Positions 7,370-17,319 of a DNA stretch of 64,000 nt are shown in pieces; the first letter of the stretch is position 1; every line of letters begins with the position of its first letter. The notes under the pieces are model-generated. The model had not been told where the DNA came from. It saw only the letters and a program-made list of their open reading frames with translations, and made no database searches. The stretch lies in contig CAJNDS010001380.1 of the NCBI GenBank assembly GCA_905221605.1, positions 77,001 through 141,000 of the forward strand, written 5' to 3'. The DNA comes from Symbiodinium natans. Its lineage: Eukaryota; Sar; Dinophyceae; Suessiales; Symbiodiniaceae. Position numbers and translations under genes: made by a program.

Positions 7370-7927
7370 AACCCTAAACCCCTAACCCTAAACCCTAAAT
7401 CCCTAACCCCAAACCCTAGGGCACGAGCTTCTTTAACAATTTTTCCAATCAACCCGAAACCCCCCTAAGACTCCAATCCCCTACTCTGACTTTTTTAGGT
7501 TCCCCTATACGCACCTTTGGAACCCCAAACCCTACACCCTAAACCCTCAACCCTGATTCCGTGCAACTGCTAACAACCCCACACATCAACGACCCGTACT
7601 TGTAGAGCCTTCAAGTAGGGGCCTACCGCTTAGGGCAGGGTTTAGGGTTTAGGGTTGGATACTCTAAGAATAGAAGGCCCTAAGCCCGAACAACAAAGCC
7701 CAAACCCCAGACCCTCAACCTAAACTCTGCAAAGCCCTAGAACCCGACAAGCCTAAACAAAAAACACCATGAATGCCCAATAAAGCCATGACACCTTCAA
7801 GCGCTCAACCCCTAAAGCACGAACCCCACAACAACTATCCCTAAACCCTAAACCCTAAACTCTAGACCCTAAAAGAAGAAGTGCTAGCACCTTGCAACCC
7901 CCAGCGCTGCACCCCTAAACCGCGAAG
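7370..7927. other. Intron/unique filler with CCCTAAA fragments
   Basis: Degenerate C-strand repeats and unique AT-richer DNA; short G-strand patch at 7640-7657. No exon seen. Confidence 0.5.
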
Positions 7928-7978
7928 GCAAGATGGGCGCGGCGCCCCCCAAGGTGCCCTCATTTTTTGAGAAGTTCA
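7928..7978 (+). CDS. Copy A exon, GKMGAAPPKVPSFFEKF
   Basis: After acceptor GCGAAG reads GKMGAAPPKVPSFFEKF. The first residues match the GKMGSAF exon of copy C (35241-35297). The equivalent in copy B was not found. Confidence 0.6.
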
Positions 7979-8149
7979 GGGTGCAGGGCTAGGGGTTTAG
8001 GGTTTGGGGCTTATGGCTTATGTTTTAGGGCTTAGGGCTTAGGGCTTATTGCTTAGGGCTTAGGGTTAAGGGCATAGGGTTTAGCACTTACATGGGGTTT
8101 AGTTGGGGTTTGGGGACATCGGCAGAATAGCATATCATGCGATCTGACC

Positions 8150-8425
8150 GCCAACCACTATATGCTGTCATCAAAGCTGTCGAGTAAGTCATTCCATCTC
8201 ATTGAATCTTGGCTTCGAGGGCCCTCGGAGATGTCTACCTCTTCGTCGCCGCCGTTGCCTTTGCGACCCAGGGCCAAGGCTCGAGTAGGGCCGCTTCCCA
8301 GCGCTGAGAGTTTGGTGCCGCCAGCAAGCCCCAGATTGCCTCCCTGCGCCGAGAGTTTGGTGCCACCGGCAAGCCCCACGTTGCCTCCCTGCGCCGAGAG
8401 CTTGATGGACAGATTGTTCTGGGTT
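8150..8425 (-). CDS. Possible opposite-strand exon with 15-residue repeats
   Basis: The minus frame reads KLSAQGGNxGLAGGT twice (45-bp unit on DNA, 8306-8395) and then RKGNGGDEEVDISEGPRSQD and DLLDSFDDS before a stop. Codon third positions are GC-rich on the minus strand. The plus strand is also open (LVPPASPRLPPCAES repeats), so strand is not certain. It lies inside copy A, which reads on the plus strand. Confidence 0.4.
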
Positions 8426-8508
8426 TAGGGTTTAGGGTTTAGGGTTTAGGGTTTAGGGTTTAGGGTTTAGGGTTTAGGGTTTAGGGTTTAGGGTTTAGGG
8501 TTTAGGGT
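8421..8508. repeat. Perfect TTTAGGG array (about 12 units)
   Basis: Uninterrupted G-strand heptamers directly abutting the 45-bp repeat block. Confidence 0.95.
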
Positions 8509-9061
8509 ATTCCAGCCGCCTGGCGACGCGGGAGTCTGGACGTCGCCTTGGTACAGGATGGCAACAGCGGGCAACCTCAGTGTGGAGCACGAATCTGTTT
8601 ACAAGGTTCTCTAAAGGAATCTAAGGGCCATATTAGAAGGAAATTCAAGGAACCTCTAATATAGTAAAACCCTGAACCCGACATCCACCGAGTCGCCTCA
8701 ACCGAGATTTGCCCCTCCATCCCACAGGTGTATCCCAGAGGTTAGGGTTTGGGGTTTAGGGTTTGGGGTTTAGGGTTTGGGGTTTAGGGTTTAGGGCCCG
8801 GAGTGCAGCGAAGTGAACAAGAACATCCCCGCAATACTCTGCGGCCCTTCGCGCCCCCAAATCCCTAAACACTCAGAGACGAGGATGTTTGGGGACGCTC
8901 CAGGGTTTAGGGTTTAAGGTTTGGGTTGGCGTGAATGTCAGGTAGTTAGGGCTTGGGTTCTTGCAGGACTGAGGCCCTCATTCTTGCTCTCGCTTCTTTT
9001 CTTGGGCGAGAGGGGCTGGGAGGGGGGGAGGGGAGGGAGGGGGCTTTTGGTACCTTGTAGT

Positions 9062-9190
9062 ACTTGGAGGTTCAACGTGCTTATAAACTCAATGATGCCT
9101 GCACCTCTAAGCCCCCTAAGTCCTCTAAGTAGGTTATAGGTAGACATATATATATATATGTATATTACAAGTACCCGTGAACCTCCAGGT
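9062..9190. repeat. Foldback element M1 with (TA)n loop
   Basis: ACTTGGAGGTTCAACGTGCT at the left, AAGTACCCGTGAACCTCCAGGT at the right, AT dinucleotide run in the loop (about 9147-9161). The surrounding 8520-9770 holds short TTTAGGG patches (8740-8800, 9640-9710), two mixed homopolymer runs (9510-9541, 9732-9753) and no supportable plus-strand exon. Confidence 0.75.
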
Positions 9191-9773
9191 ACCTCGGGTT
9201 GGGGTTGCAGGTCTACCGAGTGAGTGAGGTTGGGGCTTTATTCAGAACAAGGGGTTCGGGCATACAGGAGTCTTGTGCCTAACCCCTGAACCCTAAACCC
9301 TCAAGCCCCCTGTAACTTGAAACTATTAAGAAAAAGTCTAAAAACGAAGCTTTCCTCGAAACTCCTCGAAACTCCTCGAAACTCTTCGAAGCTTTTCGCG
9401 GACCTGAACCCTTAATAATTTCAATAAACCCTCAACACTGAACCCTAATCTTCTTAAACCCTAAACTCTGAGCCCTGGTTGAAGATAGATTTGACGAACA
9501 TTTGCTGCAGAACCCCCCCCCCCCCCAAAAAAAAAAAAAAAACACAACTTGAAAGATAGTCTTCCTCGTGAGGGCAGTATGGGGATGATCATCTATTTTT
9601 GAGTGGGTTCTGAAAGCAAGTAGTAGGTTTGGGGTTTAGGGTTTAGGGTTTAGGGTTTAGGGTTTAGGGTTTAGGGTTTAGGGTTGAGGGTTTAGGGTTT
9701 AGGGTTTAGGGCAAGACTGAAGGGTAAAACGCCCCCCCCCCCCCCCCCCCAAAACCCAACCTGTAACTGGCAG

Positions 9774-9808
9774 GCCGACAAGAAGAAGTCCGGGGCTGAG
9801 CCTGCGCG
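9774..9808 (+). CDS. Copy A exon, ADKKKSGAEPA
   Basis: After acceptor CTGGCAG reads ADKKKSGAEPA, with a GT donor just downstream. Lysine-rich, like copy C 36075-36115 (SSKDKKKQ). Short, so moderate confidence. Confidence 0.5.
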
Positions 9809-9835
9809 TTCTCTGATTCCGGTAGGAAAGGCGGG

Positions 9836-10290
9836 TTTAGGGTTTAGGGTTTTAGGGTTTGCGGTTAGGGTTTGGGGTTTAGGGTTTCGGGTTCGGGGTT
9901 TCGGGTTTGGGGTTTAGGGTTTGGGGGTTTAGGGTGTCGGGTTTGGGGTTCCGGGTTTGGGGTTTAGGGTTTAGGGTTTGGGTATAGGGTTTGGGGTCTT
10001 GGGTTTGTGGGTTTGGGGTTTGGGGTTTAGGGTTTGTGGGTTTGGGGTTTAGGGTTTGGGGGTTTGGGGTATGGGGTTTAGGGTTTTGGGTTTGGGGTTT
10101 AGATTTGGGGTTGCTACGCTTGCTCTAGGGTTGCTAGGGTTTAGGGTTTGGGGTTTCTGTGGTTTTAGGGTTTAGGGCTACTAGGGCTCTTAGAGCATTG
10201 AGGGTTTAGGGTCTTAGAAATAGGGTTTAGAGCTGCTAGGGTTTGGTTGCTTTCGGGCTTCCAGGGTTTAGGGCTGTGAGGGCTTTATGG
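9836..10290. repeat. Degenerate G-strand block (TTTAGGG/TTTGGGG/TTTCGGG)
   Basis: About 450 bp of mixed G-strand variants forming the last intron of copy A. It ends CACGACTTAG|G at the terminal exon. Confidence 0.9.
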
Positions 10291-10319
10291 TTTTTCCACG
10301 GTAAGCTTCCACGACTTAG

Positions 10320-10353
10320 GAGCAAGAAGAAGAAGGCGTCCGGCTGCTGCTGA
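10320..10353 (+). CDS. Copy A terminal exon, SKKKKASGCC-stop
   Basis: Acceptor ACTTAG|G then AGC AAG AAG AAG AAG GCG TCC GGC, two Cys codons and TGA. A polybasic stretch followed by a C-terminal Cys-Cys is typical of lipid-modified membrane-anchored proteins (prenylated or palmitoylated); the modification is inferred. Identical layout in copies B (21630) and C (37023), always starting with split codon G|AGC. Confidence 0.85.
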
Positions 10354-10499
10354 GCAGATTTGCACTGCCGCGGGGGGGTGGGGAGGATCTGCACCCCTAA
10401 ACCCTAAACCTTTCAAACTTAAGCCGCAAACCCAAAAGGCCCTGCACCCATCTGCACCCTAAACCCACAAAACCCTAAACCCTCAAATCCACCGGCTCT

Positions 10500-11155
10500 C
10501 CCCTGAACCCTAAACTCTAAACCCTAAACCCTAAACCCTAAACCCTAAACCCTAAACCCTAAACCGTTAAGGATTTAGGGGCCTGTTTTTTTGTATTTTC
10601 ATTTTGTGTTTGTGTGTCTGCAGAGGTTTGTGGAAGCACGGGTGAATGGAAGGCCAGTGTGGCTGCCTTCAACTGCTCTAGGGAGGGATCAGGGTTAGGG
10701 TTTAGGGTTTAGGGTATAGGGTTTAGGGTTTAGGGCAGCGATCAGAGTGAAGCGTTTGAGGGATTTCGTGGTGTAGCAGTTTATATAGGGGGTTTGGGGT
10801 TAGGTGTTTAGGGCTTTGTTACTTTTCTAAATTGTGCCTTTTTGTTCATTGTTTGTGTATCCCTGTCTGTACGTGTACATATTTTTTTGTTATATATATA
10901 TATATATATGTATTTTTTTTTTTGGGGGGGGGGGGGGGGGAGGGGGGTGTTGAGTGCTTCCGAACTAATTTGTACAGGGTATATAAGGGGCATATAAGGG
11001 GTCCCCTTTTAAGGGTCCTGTACGAAGGGACCATGCTACACCCTAAACCCTATAAACCCTAAACCCTACAAACCCTAAACCCTAAACCCTAAACCCTAAA
11101 CCCTAAACCCTAAACCCTAAACCCTAAACCCTAAACCCTAAACCCTAAACCCTTC
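10500..11155. repeat. Intergenic repeats between copies A and B
   Basis: CCCTAAA arrays (10500-10565 and 11040-11155), TTTAGGG (10695-10735), a (TA)n run (10891-10908), a poly-G tract (10924-10950) and an M3-type right half (10975-11035, ending GGGACCATGCTACACC). No gene seen. Confidence 0.8.
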
Positions 11156-12038
11156 GAACCGTTCATCCCTAAGTCCTGCGTGGTACGACCGCACCCCTGC
11201 TGCGAAGATGAGCCTTTCTCACGAGGGTTGAAAGGCTCGGTTTCCAGAAAGCCAGACGGCGAGGACACCCGAAGAGGGGGCGCCTTAAGGGGGTTACCTG
11301 TAAGGGGGTGCTTTAGGGTGTTCAGCAGGGCTTGCGCGGGAGTTTTCCCTAAACCCTAAACCCTGAACCCTGAACCCTGAACCCTGAACCCTAACCTGAA
11401 CCCTAACCTTTAACCCCCAACCCCAAACCCCAAACCCTAAACTCTAAACCCTACACCCGACACCCTAAACCCTAAACCCTAAACCCTAAACCCTAAACCC
11501 TACACTTCTCTTGAATAAGGACACTATAGGTTTAGGGTTTAGTGTTCAGAGTTTAGGGTTAAGGGTTCAGGGTTAAGGGTTTAGGGTTTAGGGTTTAGGG
11601 GTGTAGGGTTTGGGGATGAGGCATGTCAGTGCCGTAAGCCCTAGACCCTAAGCCCTCAGCCCTCAGCCCTAAACCCTAAACCCTAAACCTGGTGTCCTCG
11701 AAGTCCACTGTCGACTGTGGCTTTTCCCGCAGACGACTGCCTCCGCGGTTCGGGTACATGCATAGCCTCCCGAGGCCCGCGAGAGCGCCACGGAGGGGTG
11801 TCAGGGCAGCCTGTGCTAGAGTTTAGGGTTTAGGGTTTAGGGTTTAGGGTGTAGGGTTTGTTTTATAGGGGGGTTTGTGAAAATTGGGGTACCCTTTTTG
11901 GGGTTCTTATACGGAGGATGACTGCGTTTCGGGGTATCTGAGCGGACCCCTACTTTGGGAAGGGGCCATATCCCCATCTACCACCCTTGAATTTAGGGTT
12001 TAGGGTTTGGGGTTTAGGGTTTAGGGTTTAGGGTTTAG
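11156..12038. other. Intergenic or intronic stretch
   Basis: Short unique pieces (11160-11345, 11690-11815) with C-strand CCCTGAA/CCCTAAA (11346-11500) and G-strand patches (11530-11610, 11820-11860, 11993-12038). A GC-rich piece after CCCGCAG at about 11734 could be an exon, but no consistent frame was found. Confidence 0.45.
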
Positions 12039-12163
12039 GGTTGGAAGACCGGAGCTGGCACGGGCTGGCCTGGGACTGCCTCATGCTCTACCAGCTGAAA
12101 TCGCTGTTGTACCCTTTTGCCAATGATCTACACGCGAAGGGGCTGGAATCCATCGCTGTTCCG
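12039..12163 (+). CDS. Exon of unrecognised gene
   Basis: Reads LEDRSWHGLAWDCLMLYQLK then SLLYPFANDLHAKGLESIAV, fully open with GC3-rich codons. Both boundaries fall in telomere-type repeats: acceptor TTTAG|GG and donor GG|GTTTAG. It matches neither the tandem gene nor the 2.3 kb gene. Family unknown. Confidence 0.65.
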
Positions 12164-12387
12164 GGGTTTAGGGTTTAGGGTTTAGGGTTAGGGTTTAGGC
12201 TTAAGCGTTCCAGCGTTCCAGCGTAGTTGCGCTGCCTCAGGCCTAAATCCTACACCCTGATGAGCCCTAAACCTTATCCAGGGTACCATCGTATGAGGGG
12301 GGGTATAATGGGGGGCTAAGGGGGGTGTAAGGGCGGCCAAAGCAGGGGTATGCAAGGTGTCTAAGGGGGGGGGCAACAAGCCAACAT

Positions 12388-12580
12388 TGGCAGCTCGTGT
12401 TCAAACAGCGTAGCCGACATGGACAACTTGTTGAGAATCCCGGTGGGGAACAGGTGCTTGGATCAGCCCCCTCATATTTTGATGACCCTATGTATCAAGG
12501 TGTTGGAACTGCTCACAGCACCGAGGCAACAGAAAAGCTCGGGGCCACTTTCAAGCTCCAGGGGCAGAACCTGAACTAAG
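12388..12580 (+). CDS. Weak open frame
   Basis: Open frame containing SAPSYFDDPMYQGVGTAHST that ends at TAA 12577. A second overlapping frame (12540-12675: SDYAPRDAPSPKAPVGFEDD) is also protein-like. Lower GC3 than real exons here, and boundaries unclear. Could be a decayed exon. Confidence 0.25.
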
Positions 12581-12684
12581 CCCTGCCTGTTCAGATTACG
12601 CACCCCGCGATGCCCCAAGCCCCAAGGCCCCTGTAGGTTTCGAAGACGACTCTCAGACAAGCCTCGCGCAATCCGATACCTGAA

Positions 12685-12828
12685 CCCTAAACCCTAAACC
12701 CTAAACCCTAAACCCTAAACCCTAAACCCTAAACCCTAAACCCTAAACCCTGAACCCTGAACCCTGAACCCTGAACCCTGAACCCTGAACCCTAAACCCT
12801 AAACCCTAAACCCTAAACCCTAAACCTG
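12685..12828. repeat. CCCTAAA array with CCCTGAA core
   Basis: About 20 C-strand units; six consecutive CCCTGAA units in the middle. Confidence 0.95.
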
Positions 12829-12971
12829 CGCCGCAGCCCGCTTTCAAGAAGAGCTTCCCCAAAGTTGTCACGCGCCCCTCGCGCTTCCATGGCGGCGCCC
12901 GTCATGACCCCCTTTGGGGGGATGAAATGGGGCTGGACGCTACAGTGCCCTAAACCCATAAAACCCTAACC

Positions 12972-13087
12972 CCCTTTGTGGTACTTCACTGTAACTGTAG
13001 ATCCTTACCCTTTTTCTGGGTTTATTGAGTTTCTTATTAAGGCAATTGAAAGTTTAATTTATAGCTACCCTCTTGAGTGCAGCCAAG
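12972..13087 (+). repeat. Introner-like element M6, copy 4
   Basis: CCTTTGTGGTACTTCACTGT ... TAGCTACCCTCTTGAGTGCAGCC, clearly related to the intron-forming copies at 2548 and 3204. The flanks are telomere-type repeats, not obvious exons, so this copy may lie inside a larger intron. Confidence 0.75.
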
Positions 13088-13501
13088 TCCCTAGACCCTA
13101 AACCCCAAACCCGAAAAGACTAAAGCCTGCACATCATGGGGGCTTGGGTTCAGGGAGTTGGGGTCTGCGGGATTTGGCTGTTAGAGAAGCATTCCATCCA
13201 ATCCACCTTGTACATCCTAATCCACTTCACCCTAAACCCAACACCCTTTCTCAAATAGGGACCTTCCAAATATCGGATTCCATTTCGGTATACTTGTTCA
13301 GGTTTTCGTGGCCAACTATTTTGGTGAGTTTGCGGAGGATGACGTTTCAAGAGAAGGATAGCGCTTCTTCGCGTATGTTTGGCAGACTAAACGGCCAGTA
13401 AAAGGTACTGCACATAATGTGTATGTAGAGATATGTATATATGAGAGAGATAATGGGTATACAACGGACCCAAATTGGACCGCTTTAGGCCCATGCTTAA
13501 A

Positions 13502-13608
13502 CCCCACGGACCGGATGTGTGGCACGTGCCCTGCCAGGACAGGAGCGACGCCGATGGCGACGTACCAGGCCGTCCCGGGTTTTCTGCGCTGTTCTTGAAC
13601 ATGCTAAG
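13502..13608 (+). CDS. Exon of unrecognised gene
   Basis: Reads PHGPDVWHVPCQDRSDADGD then VPGRPGFSALFLNML. Strong GC3. Donor AAG|GTTGGGG leads into a TTTAGGG array. The upstream boundary is unclear (TA-rich unique DNA 13400-13500). Possibly the same gene as 12039-12163. Confidence 0.6.
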
Positions 13609-13612
13609 GTTG

Positions 13613-13718
13613 GGGTTTAGGGTTTAGGGTTTAGGGTTTAGGGTTTAGGGTTTAGGGTTTAGGGTTTAGGGTTTAGGGTTTAGGGTTTAGGGTTTAGGGT
13701 TTAGGGTTTAGGGTTTAG
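13613..13718. repeat. Perfect TTTAGGG array (about 15 units)
   Basis: Uninterrupted G-strand heptamers starting four bases after the preceding exon. Confidence 0.95.
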
Positions 13719-13839
13719 GGACCGTACACCTCGTGATTTCCAGAAACGGGTGGCTCGGGGCCTGACGGTTCTTCCACCATCCCGCCCCTTGGCCCATCCT
13801 TGCGGCCGTGGTTTTTAATTTAGTGGACATGGCGCAGAG

Positions 13840-14010
13840 AGCCCCTCCACTGTACTTATTAACCAATTAGAACTGCACAACCCTACACCCTAAACCCTAA
13901 ACCCTAAACCCTAAACCCTAAATTATAGCCATGGAAGGGCACTTAAGGGGCTTACAAGAGGGTTATGAGTACAGCTATAATTCGTTCATAAGTACCCTGA
14001 ACCTCCAAGT
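13840..14010. repeat. Foldback M1 split by CCCTAAA array
   Basis: Left half near 13850-13880 (TACTTATTAACCAATTAGAAC), right half 13921-14010 ending CATAAGTACCCTGAACCTCC AAGT. Five to six CCCTAAA units (13883-13920) lie between them. The C-strand orientation is opposite to that in the 5644 copy. Confidence 0.7.
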
Positions 14011-14138
14011 AAGCCCTAAATAAACCCTAACCCTAAACCCTAAACCCTAAACCCTAAACCCTAAACCCTAAACCCTAAACCCTAAACCCTAAACCCTAAG
14101 CCTTTAAACCCTAAGCCCTAAATAAACCCTAACCTTGG

Positions 14139-14228
14139 GGCAGCCCAGTGGTGCCTTTTGCCCTGTTTTGGTTCTGGGTCCCCTTAGAAAGTAACCAACC
14201 AAAAACGGGTACCCTGATTATAAGATGG
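14139..14228. repeat. Foldback element M5
   Basis: GGCAGCCCAGTGGTGCCTTTTG ... CCCTGATTATAAGATGGCCCC, with GGTTCTGGGTCCCCT and AGTAACCAACC in the middle, as in 2061 and 54258. Flanked on both sides by CCCTAAA arrays (14029-14100, 14237-14345). Confidence 0.7.
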
Positions 14229-14373
14229 CCCCTGAACCTTAAACCCTAAACCCTAAACCCTAAACCCTAAACCCTAAACCCTAAACCCTAAACCCTAAAC
14301 CCTAAACCCTAAACCCTAAACCCCAAACCCTAAACCCTAAACCCTCAAGACAAAATAAATCGAAATTGTATGT

Positions 14374-14516
14374 GGTATCATTCTGAATTTTCCAACTTAT
14401 TTGTCTAAACAGCTGACAAGCAGAGTTTGACTATTCATCCAAAGTACCTGGTGGTATCATTCGGAATTTCCCAAGTTATTCGTCTAAACAGCTGACGAGC
14501 CGAGTTTGAGTAGATT
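14374..14516. repeat. Tandem duplication, about 75 bp unit
   Basis: Two copies of GTGGTATCATTC.GAATTT ... GTCTAAACAGCTGAC(A/G)AGC.GAGTTTGA, about 85% alike by eye. Unique in the window. Confidence 0.7.
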
Positions 14517-14712
14517 ACTCGAAAGCATGTGTTTAATCCCAAAGCGCAGCCCCAGCCTCCAGCTCCCAGCCCCCCAAGCCCCCCCCAGCCCCCCAGCTCC
14601 CAGAACCCTAGCCCCCAGCCCACATGCGCCCCCAGCCTGCGCGAAACCCCAAATTAAGCGCAACATTGAGCGGGGAGCCGGGAAACCCCAAAATTAGGCT
14701 CCGGCAGGCTCA

Positions 14713-15012
14713 AACTAGACCGGCCAGCCTTTTTGCTCTTTTTGAAGAGAGCAGGGCGGTTGGCCGGTGAAAAAGCACGTTTTTTTCACCGGCCAACCTT
14801 GCGTCAGCTACTTTCACCGGCCAACCTTTTGCTCTTTTTTTAAAGAGAACAGGCTGGCCGGTGAAAAAAACGCGTTTTTGGCATGGGCCAACCTTGCTGT
14901 ACTAAAACAAGAGCAAAAGGTTGGCCGGTGAAAAGAAGCTGACCCATGAGTTTAGTGACTGTCGGCCAACCTTTTTATCTCAATCTGTGAAGAAAAGGTT
15001 GGCCGGTGCCAA
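14713..15012. repeat. Cluster of CACCGGCCAACCTT hairpins
   Basis: Three to four consecutive palindromic units of 45-95 bp. Arms are TTCACCGGCCAACCTTTT and AAAAGGTTGGCCGGTGAAAA; loops contain GCTCTTTTT or AAGAGAGCA. Spacing suggests tandem foldback elements. Absent from the rest of the window. Confidence 0.75.
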
Positions 15013-15029
15013 AGGAGTTTTTGGGACCC

Positions 15030-15400
15030 AAACCCTATACAATTTCTATGAACCCTAAACCCTAAACTCTAAACCCTAAACCCTAAACCCTAAACCCTAA
15101 ATCCTATACAATTTCTATGAACCCTAAACCAAGGGTCAGCCCTCAAGCCCTCAAACACGAAAATCTTGCGGACCTTCACCCTGGGCCCTCATGGACCCCG
15201 AAGGCCATACAACCCCAAACCCTAAACCCTAAACCCCAAACCCTAAACCCCAAACCCCAAACCCTAAACCCTAAACCCTAAACCCTAAACCCTAAACCCT
15301 GAACCCTGAACCCTGAACCCTGAACCCTGAACCCTAAACCCTAAACCTTAAACCCTAAACCCTAAACCCTGAACCCTACACTTCAGTTTTAGGCCCTAAA
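15030..15400. repeat. CCCTAAA/CCCCAAA/CCCTGAA arrays
   Basis: C-strand blocks with a duplicated CCTATACAATTTCTATGAACC (15034 and 15102). Leads to the copy B exon at 15419. Confidence 0.8.
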
Positions 15401-15418
15401 GCCCCCAATCCTCAAGAG

Positions 15419-15468
15419 GCTCCGGGAGGACTGCCGCCCATCCTGAACTACATGCAAGGGCTGCCGCA
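15419..15468 (+). CDS. Copy B exon, LPPILNYMQGLPQ
   Basis: Reads APGGLPPILNYMQGLPQ, ending CAG before a GC donor like the copy C micro-exons. Likely the front part of copy B. C-strand repeats upstream, G-strand downstream. Confidence 0.55.
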
Positions 15469-16161
15469 GGCATCTGAGGGCTGAGGGTTTGGGGTTTAGG
15501 GTTTAGGGCTAGGGTTTAGGGCTAGGGTTTAGGGTTTAGGGTTTAGGGTTTAGGGTGTAGGGTTTAGGGTTTAGGGTTTAGGGTTTAAGGGGTTTCTTCG
15601 ACTTCAGCCCCAAGGTCAAGACCTGAAGCCCCCCAGTAGCCCTAAACCCTAAGTCCTGAGGCCCAGAACCCATGGGCTCAGGGGTGAGGGTTTAGGATTT
15701 AGGGTTTAGGGTTTAGGGGTTTAGGGGTTTAGGGGGTTTAGGGGTTTAGGGGTTTAGGGTTTGGGGTCTAGGGAATCGGGTTTGGGGTTCAGGGCCAAAG
15801 TTTACGGTTTCGAGTTTGGGGTTTAGGGTTCGAGGTTTGGGGTTTAGGGATCTGGGTTTGGGGGGGTAGGTTCCCTTCAAACTCGACCTGAACTCCAAAG
15901 AAAGGGCCACGCCGTACCATGCCGTACAGCGCTCTTTGTTTCAGAGCTTCCCTGGCGCCCATCAGCCCAAAACAGCCATAAACCCTAAACCCTAAACCCC
16001 AATCCTTAAACCCTAAACCCCAAACCCTAAACCCTAAACCGCAAACCCAAACCCTAAACCCTAAACCCCAAACCCCAAAAACCCCAAAAGAGTGTTTGGA
16101 CAGCCCTCCCCCCTCCCCCCTCCCACCTTCTCGGAAAATTTCGCTGCGAAAGTGTCCTGAG

Positions 16162-16215
16162 GCGCCCTCCATGGTCGTCAGCTCTCCCTACATGTCCAGC
16201 CCCTCTCTGCATGCA
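16162..16215 (+). CDS. Copy B exon, SMVVSSPYMSS
   Basis: Acceptor CCTGAG, reads APSMVVSSPYMSSPSLHA, donor GT at 16216. Equivalent of 5859-5911 and 30487-30531. Upstream 15490-16100 holds mixed telomere-type variants in both orientations. Confidence 0.6.
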
Positions 16216-16227
16216 GTGTGTGTGTTT

Positions 16228-16351
16228 AGGGTTTAGGGTTTAGGGTTTAGGGTTTAGGGTTTAGGGTTTAGGGTTTAGGGTTTAGGGTTTAGGGTTTAGG
16301 GTTTAGGGTTTAGGGTTTAGGGTTTAGGGTTTAGGGTTTAGGGTTTAGGGT
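16228..16351. repeat. Perfect TTTAGGG array (about 17 units)
   Basis: G-strand heptamers beginning 12 bases after the copy B exon donor. Confidence 0.95.
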
Positions 16352-16477
16352 GTTTGGGTTCTGCTAAATCAGTGTTAGGGATCCTTTTTACTTTTTGGGT
16401 TATGGGCTTTCTTATATATAAACAAAAAGGATCCTTTTTTCTTCCTAGGGGAACAGGGATTAAGTCTGCATGCATTG

Positions 16478-16591
16478 CTAGGATGCCCAGTAGTACCCTT
16501 ATTCCCTTTTGGGGGGGTTTAGGTTCCCTTCTAAACCCCTTTAAGCAAAAAAGGGGCACCCTTGTTAAGCCTTGGTTACTGGGCAGCCTAG
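16478..16591. repeat. Foldback M5-like element, sister of intron 4 at 3400
   Basis: Same ends as the intron at 3400-3513: GCTAGGATGCCCAGTAGT and ACTGGGCAGCCTAG. About 114 bp in both. Here it lies within a larger copy B intron. Confidence 0.8.
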
Positions 16592-17039
16592 ATTGTGTTT
16601 TTCAGGGTTCAGGGGGGGTTAGTTGTAGAGTCTAGGGTTTAGGGCTTAGGGTTTCGGGCTTAGGGCTTAGAGTTTAGAGTTAGGGCTGAGGGGTTCGGGT
16701 TTAGGGTGAAGGATTTAGGGCTGAGGGGTTAGGGTTTAGGGCGCCCTCATCATGCGGGGCTTGAGCGGGGCTTGAGCCCACCCATCTAGGGGCGTTCAGT
16801 CTTTGATGGTGCCGAAGCACTTGGGGGCTTCGGGTTTAGGGCCTCCAACCTCTAAACCACCAAGGATCCACAGTGGGCCCTTGGAGGGTTTAGGGTTTGG
16901 GGTTTGGGGTTTAGGGTTTGGGGTGTACGGGGTAGGGTTTGGGATTTAGGCTTTGAGGTTTAGGCCAAGGAGCTCTGCGTTTTCACCACGTAGGGCTTCT
17001 GCCAAGAAGAGCCATTGCCTAAGCTTACGAGTTCTTAGG

Positions 17040-17254
17040 GAATTCTTGAACTCGATGTCATGTCCTATAGAACCTCTGACGGGATGATATAGGGTACCGT
17101 GCCTACCTACTTCCCTTTAGAATCCGAAAGCTAAGATTTCGGTGCCATATGTTATCCTCCAGAATCCCTGACAGGATGATCTAGGGTACCGTGATGATCT
17201 AGGGTTCCGTACCTACCTGCTTCCCCTCCAAAGAAAGAAAACCCGAAAGCCAAG
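17040..17254. repeat. Tandem duplication before the DHSQGKW exon
   Basis: Two units each with TGACxGGATGATxTAGGGTACCGT, CCTACCTxCTTCCC and CCGAAAGC(T/C)AAG. The second unit's CCAAG serves as acceptor of the copy B exon; the first unit's end is a candidate cryptic acceptor. Confidence 0.65.
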
Positions 17255-17302
17255 GCCCCTACACGCCGCCACAGACCGTGGACCACTCTCAGGGCAAGTG
17301 GT
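17255..17302 (+). CDS. Copy B exon, DHSQGKW
   Basis: Reads TPPQTVDHSQGKWCAG. DHSQGKW is identical to copy A. Shorter N-terminal part, without the Ala/Pro run of copy A. Confidence 0.7.
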
Positions 17303-17319
17303 GCGCTGGCCTGAACCCT

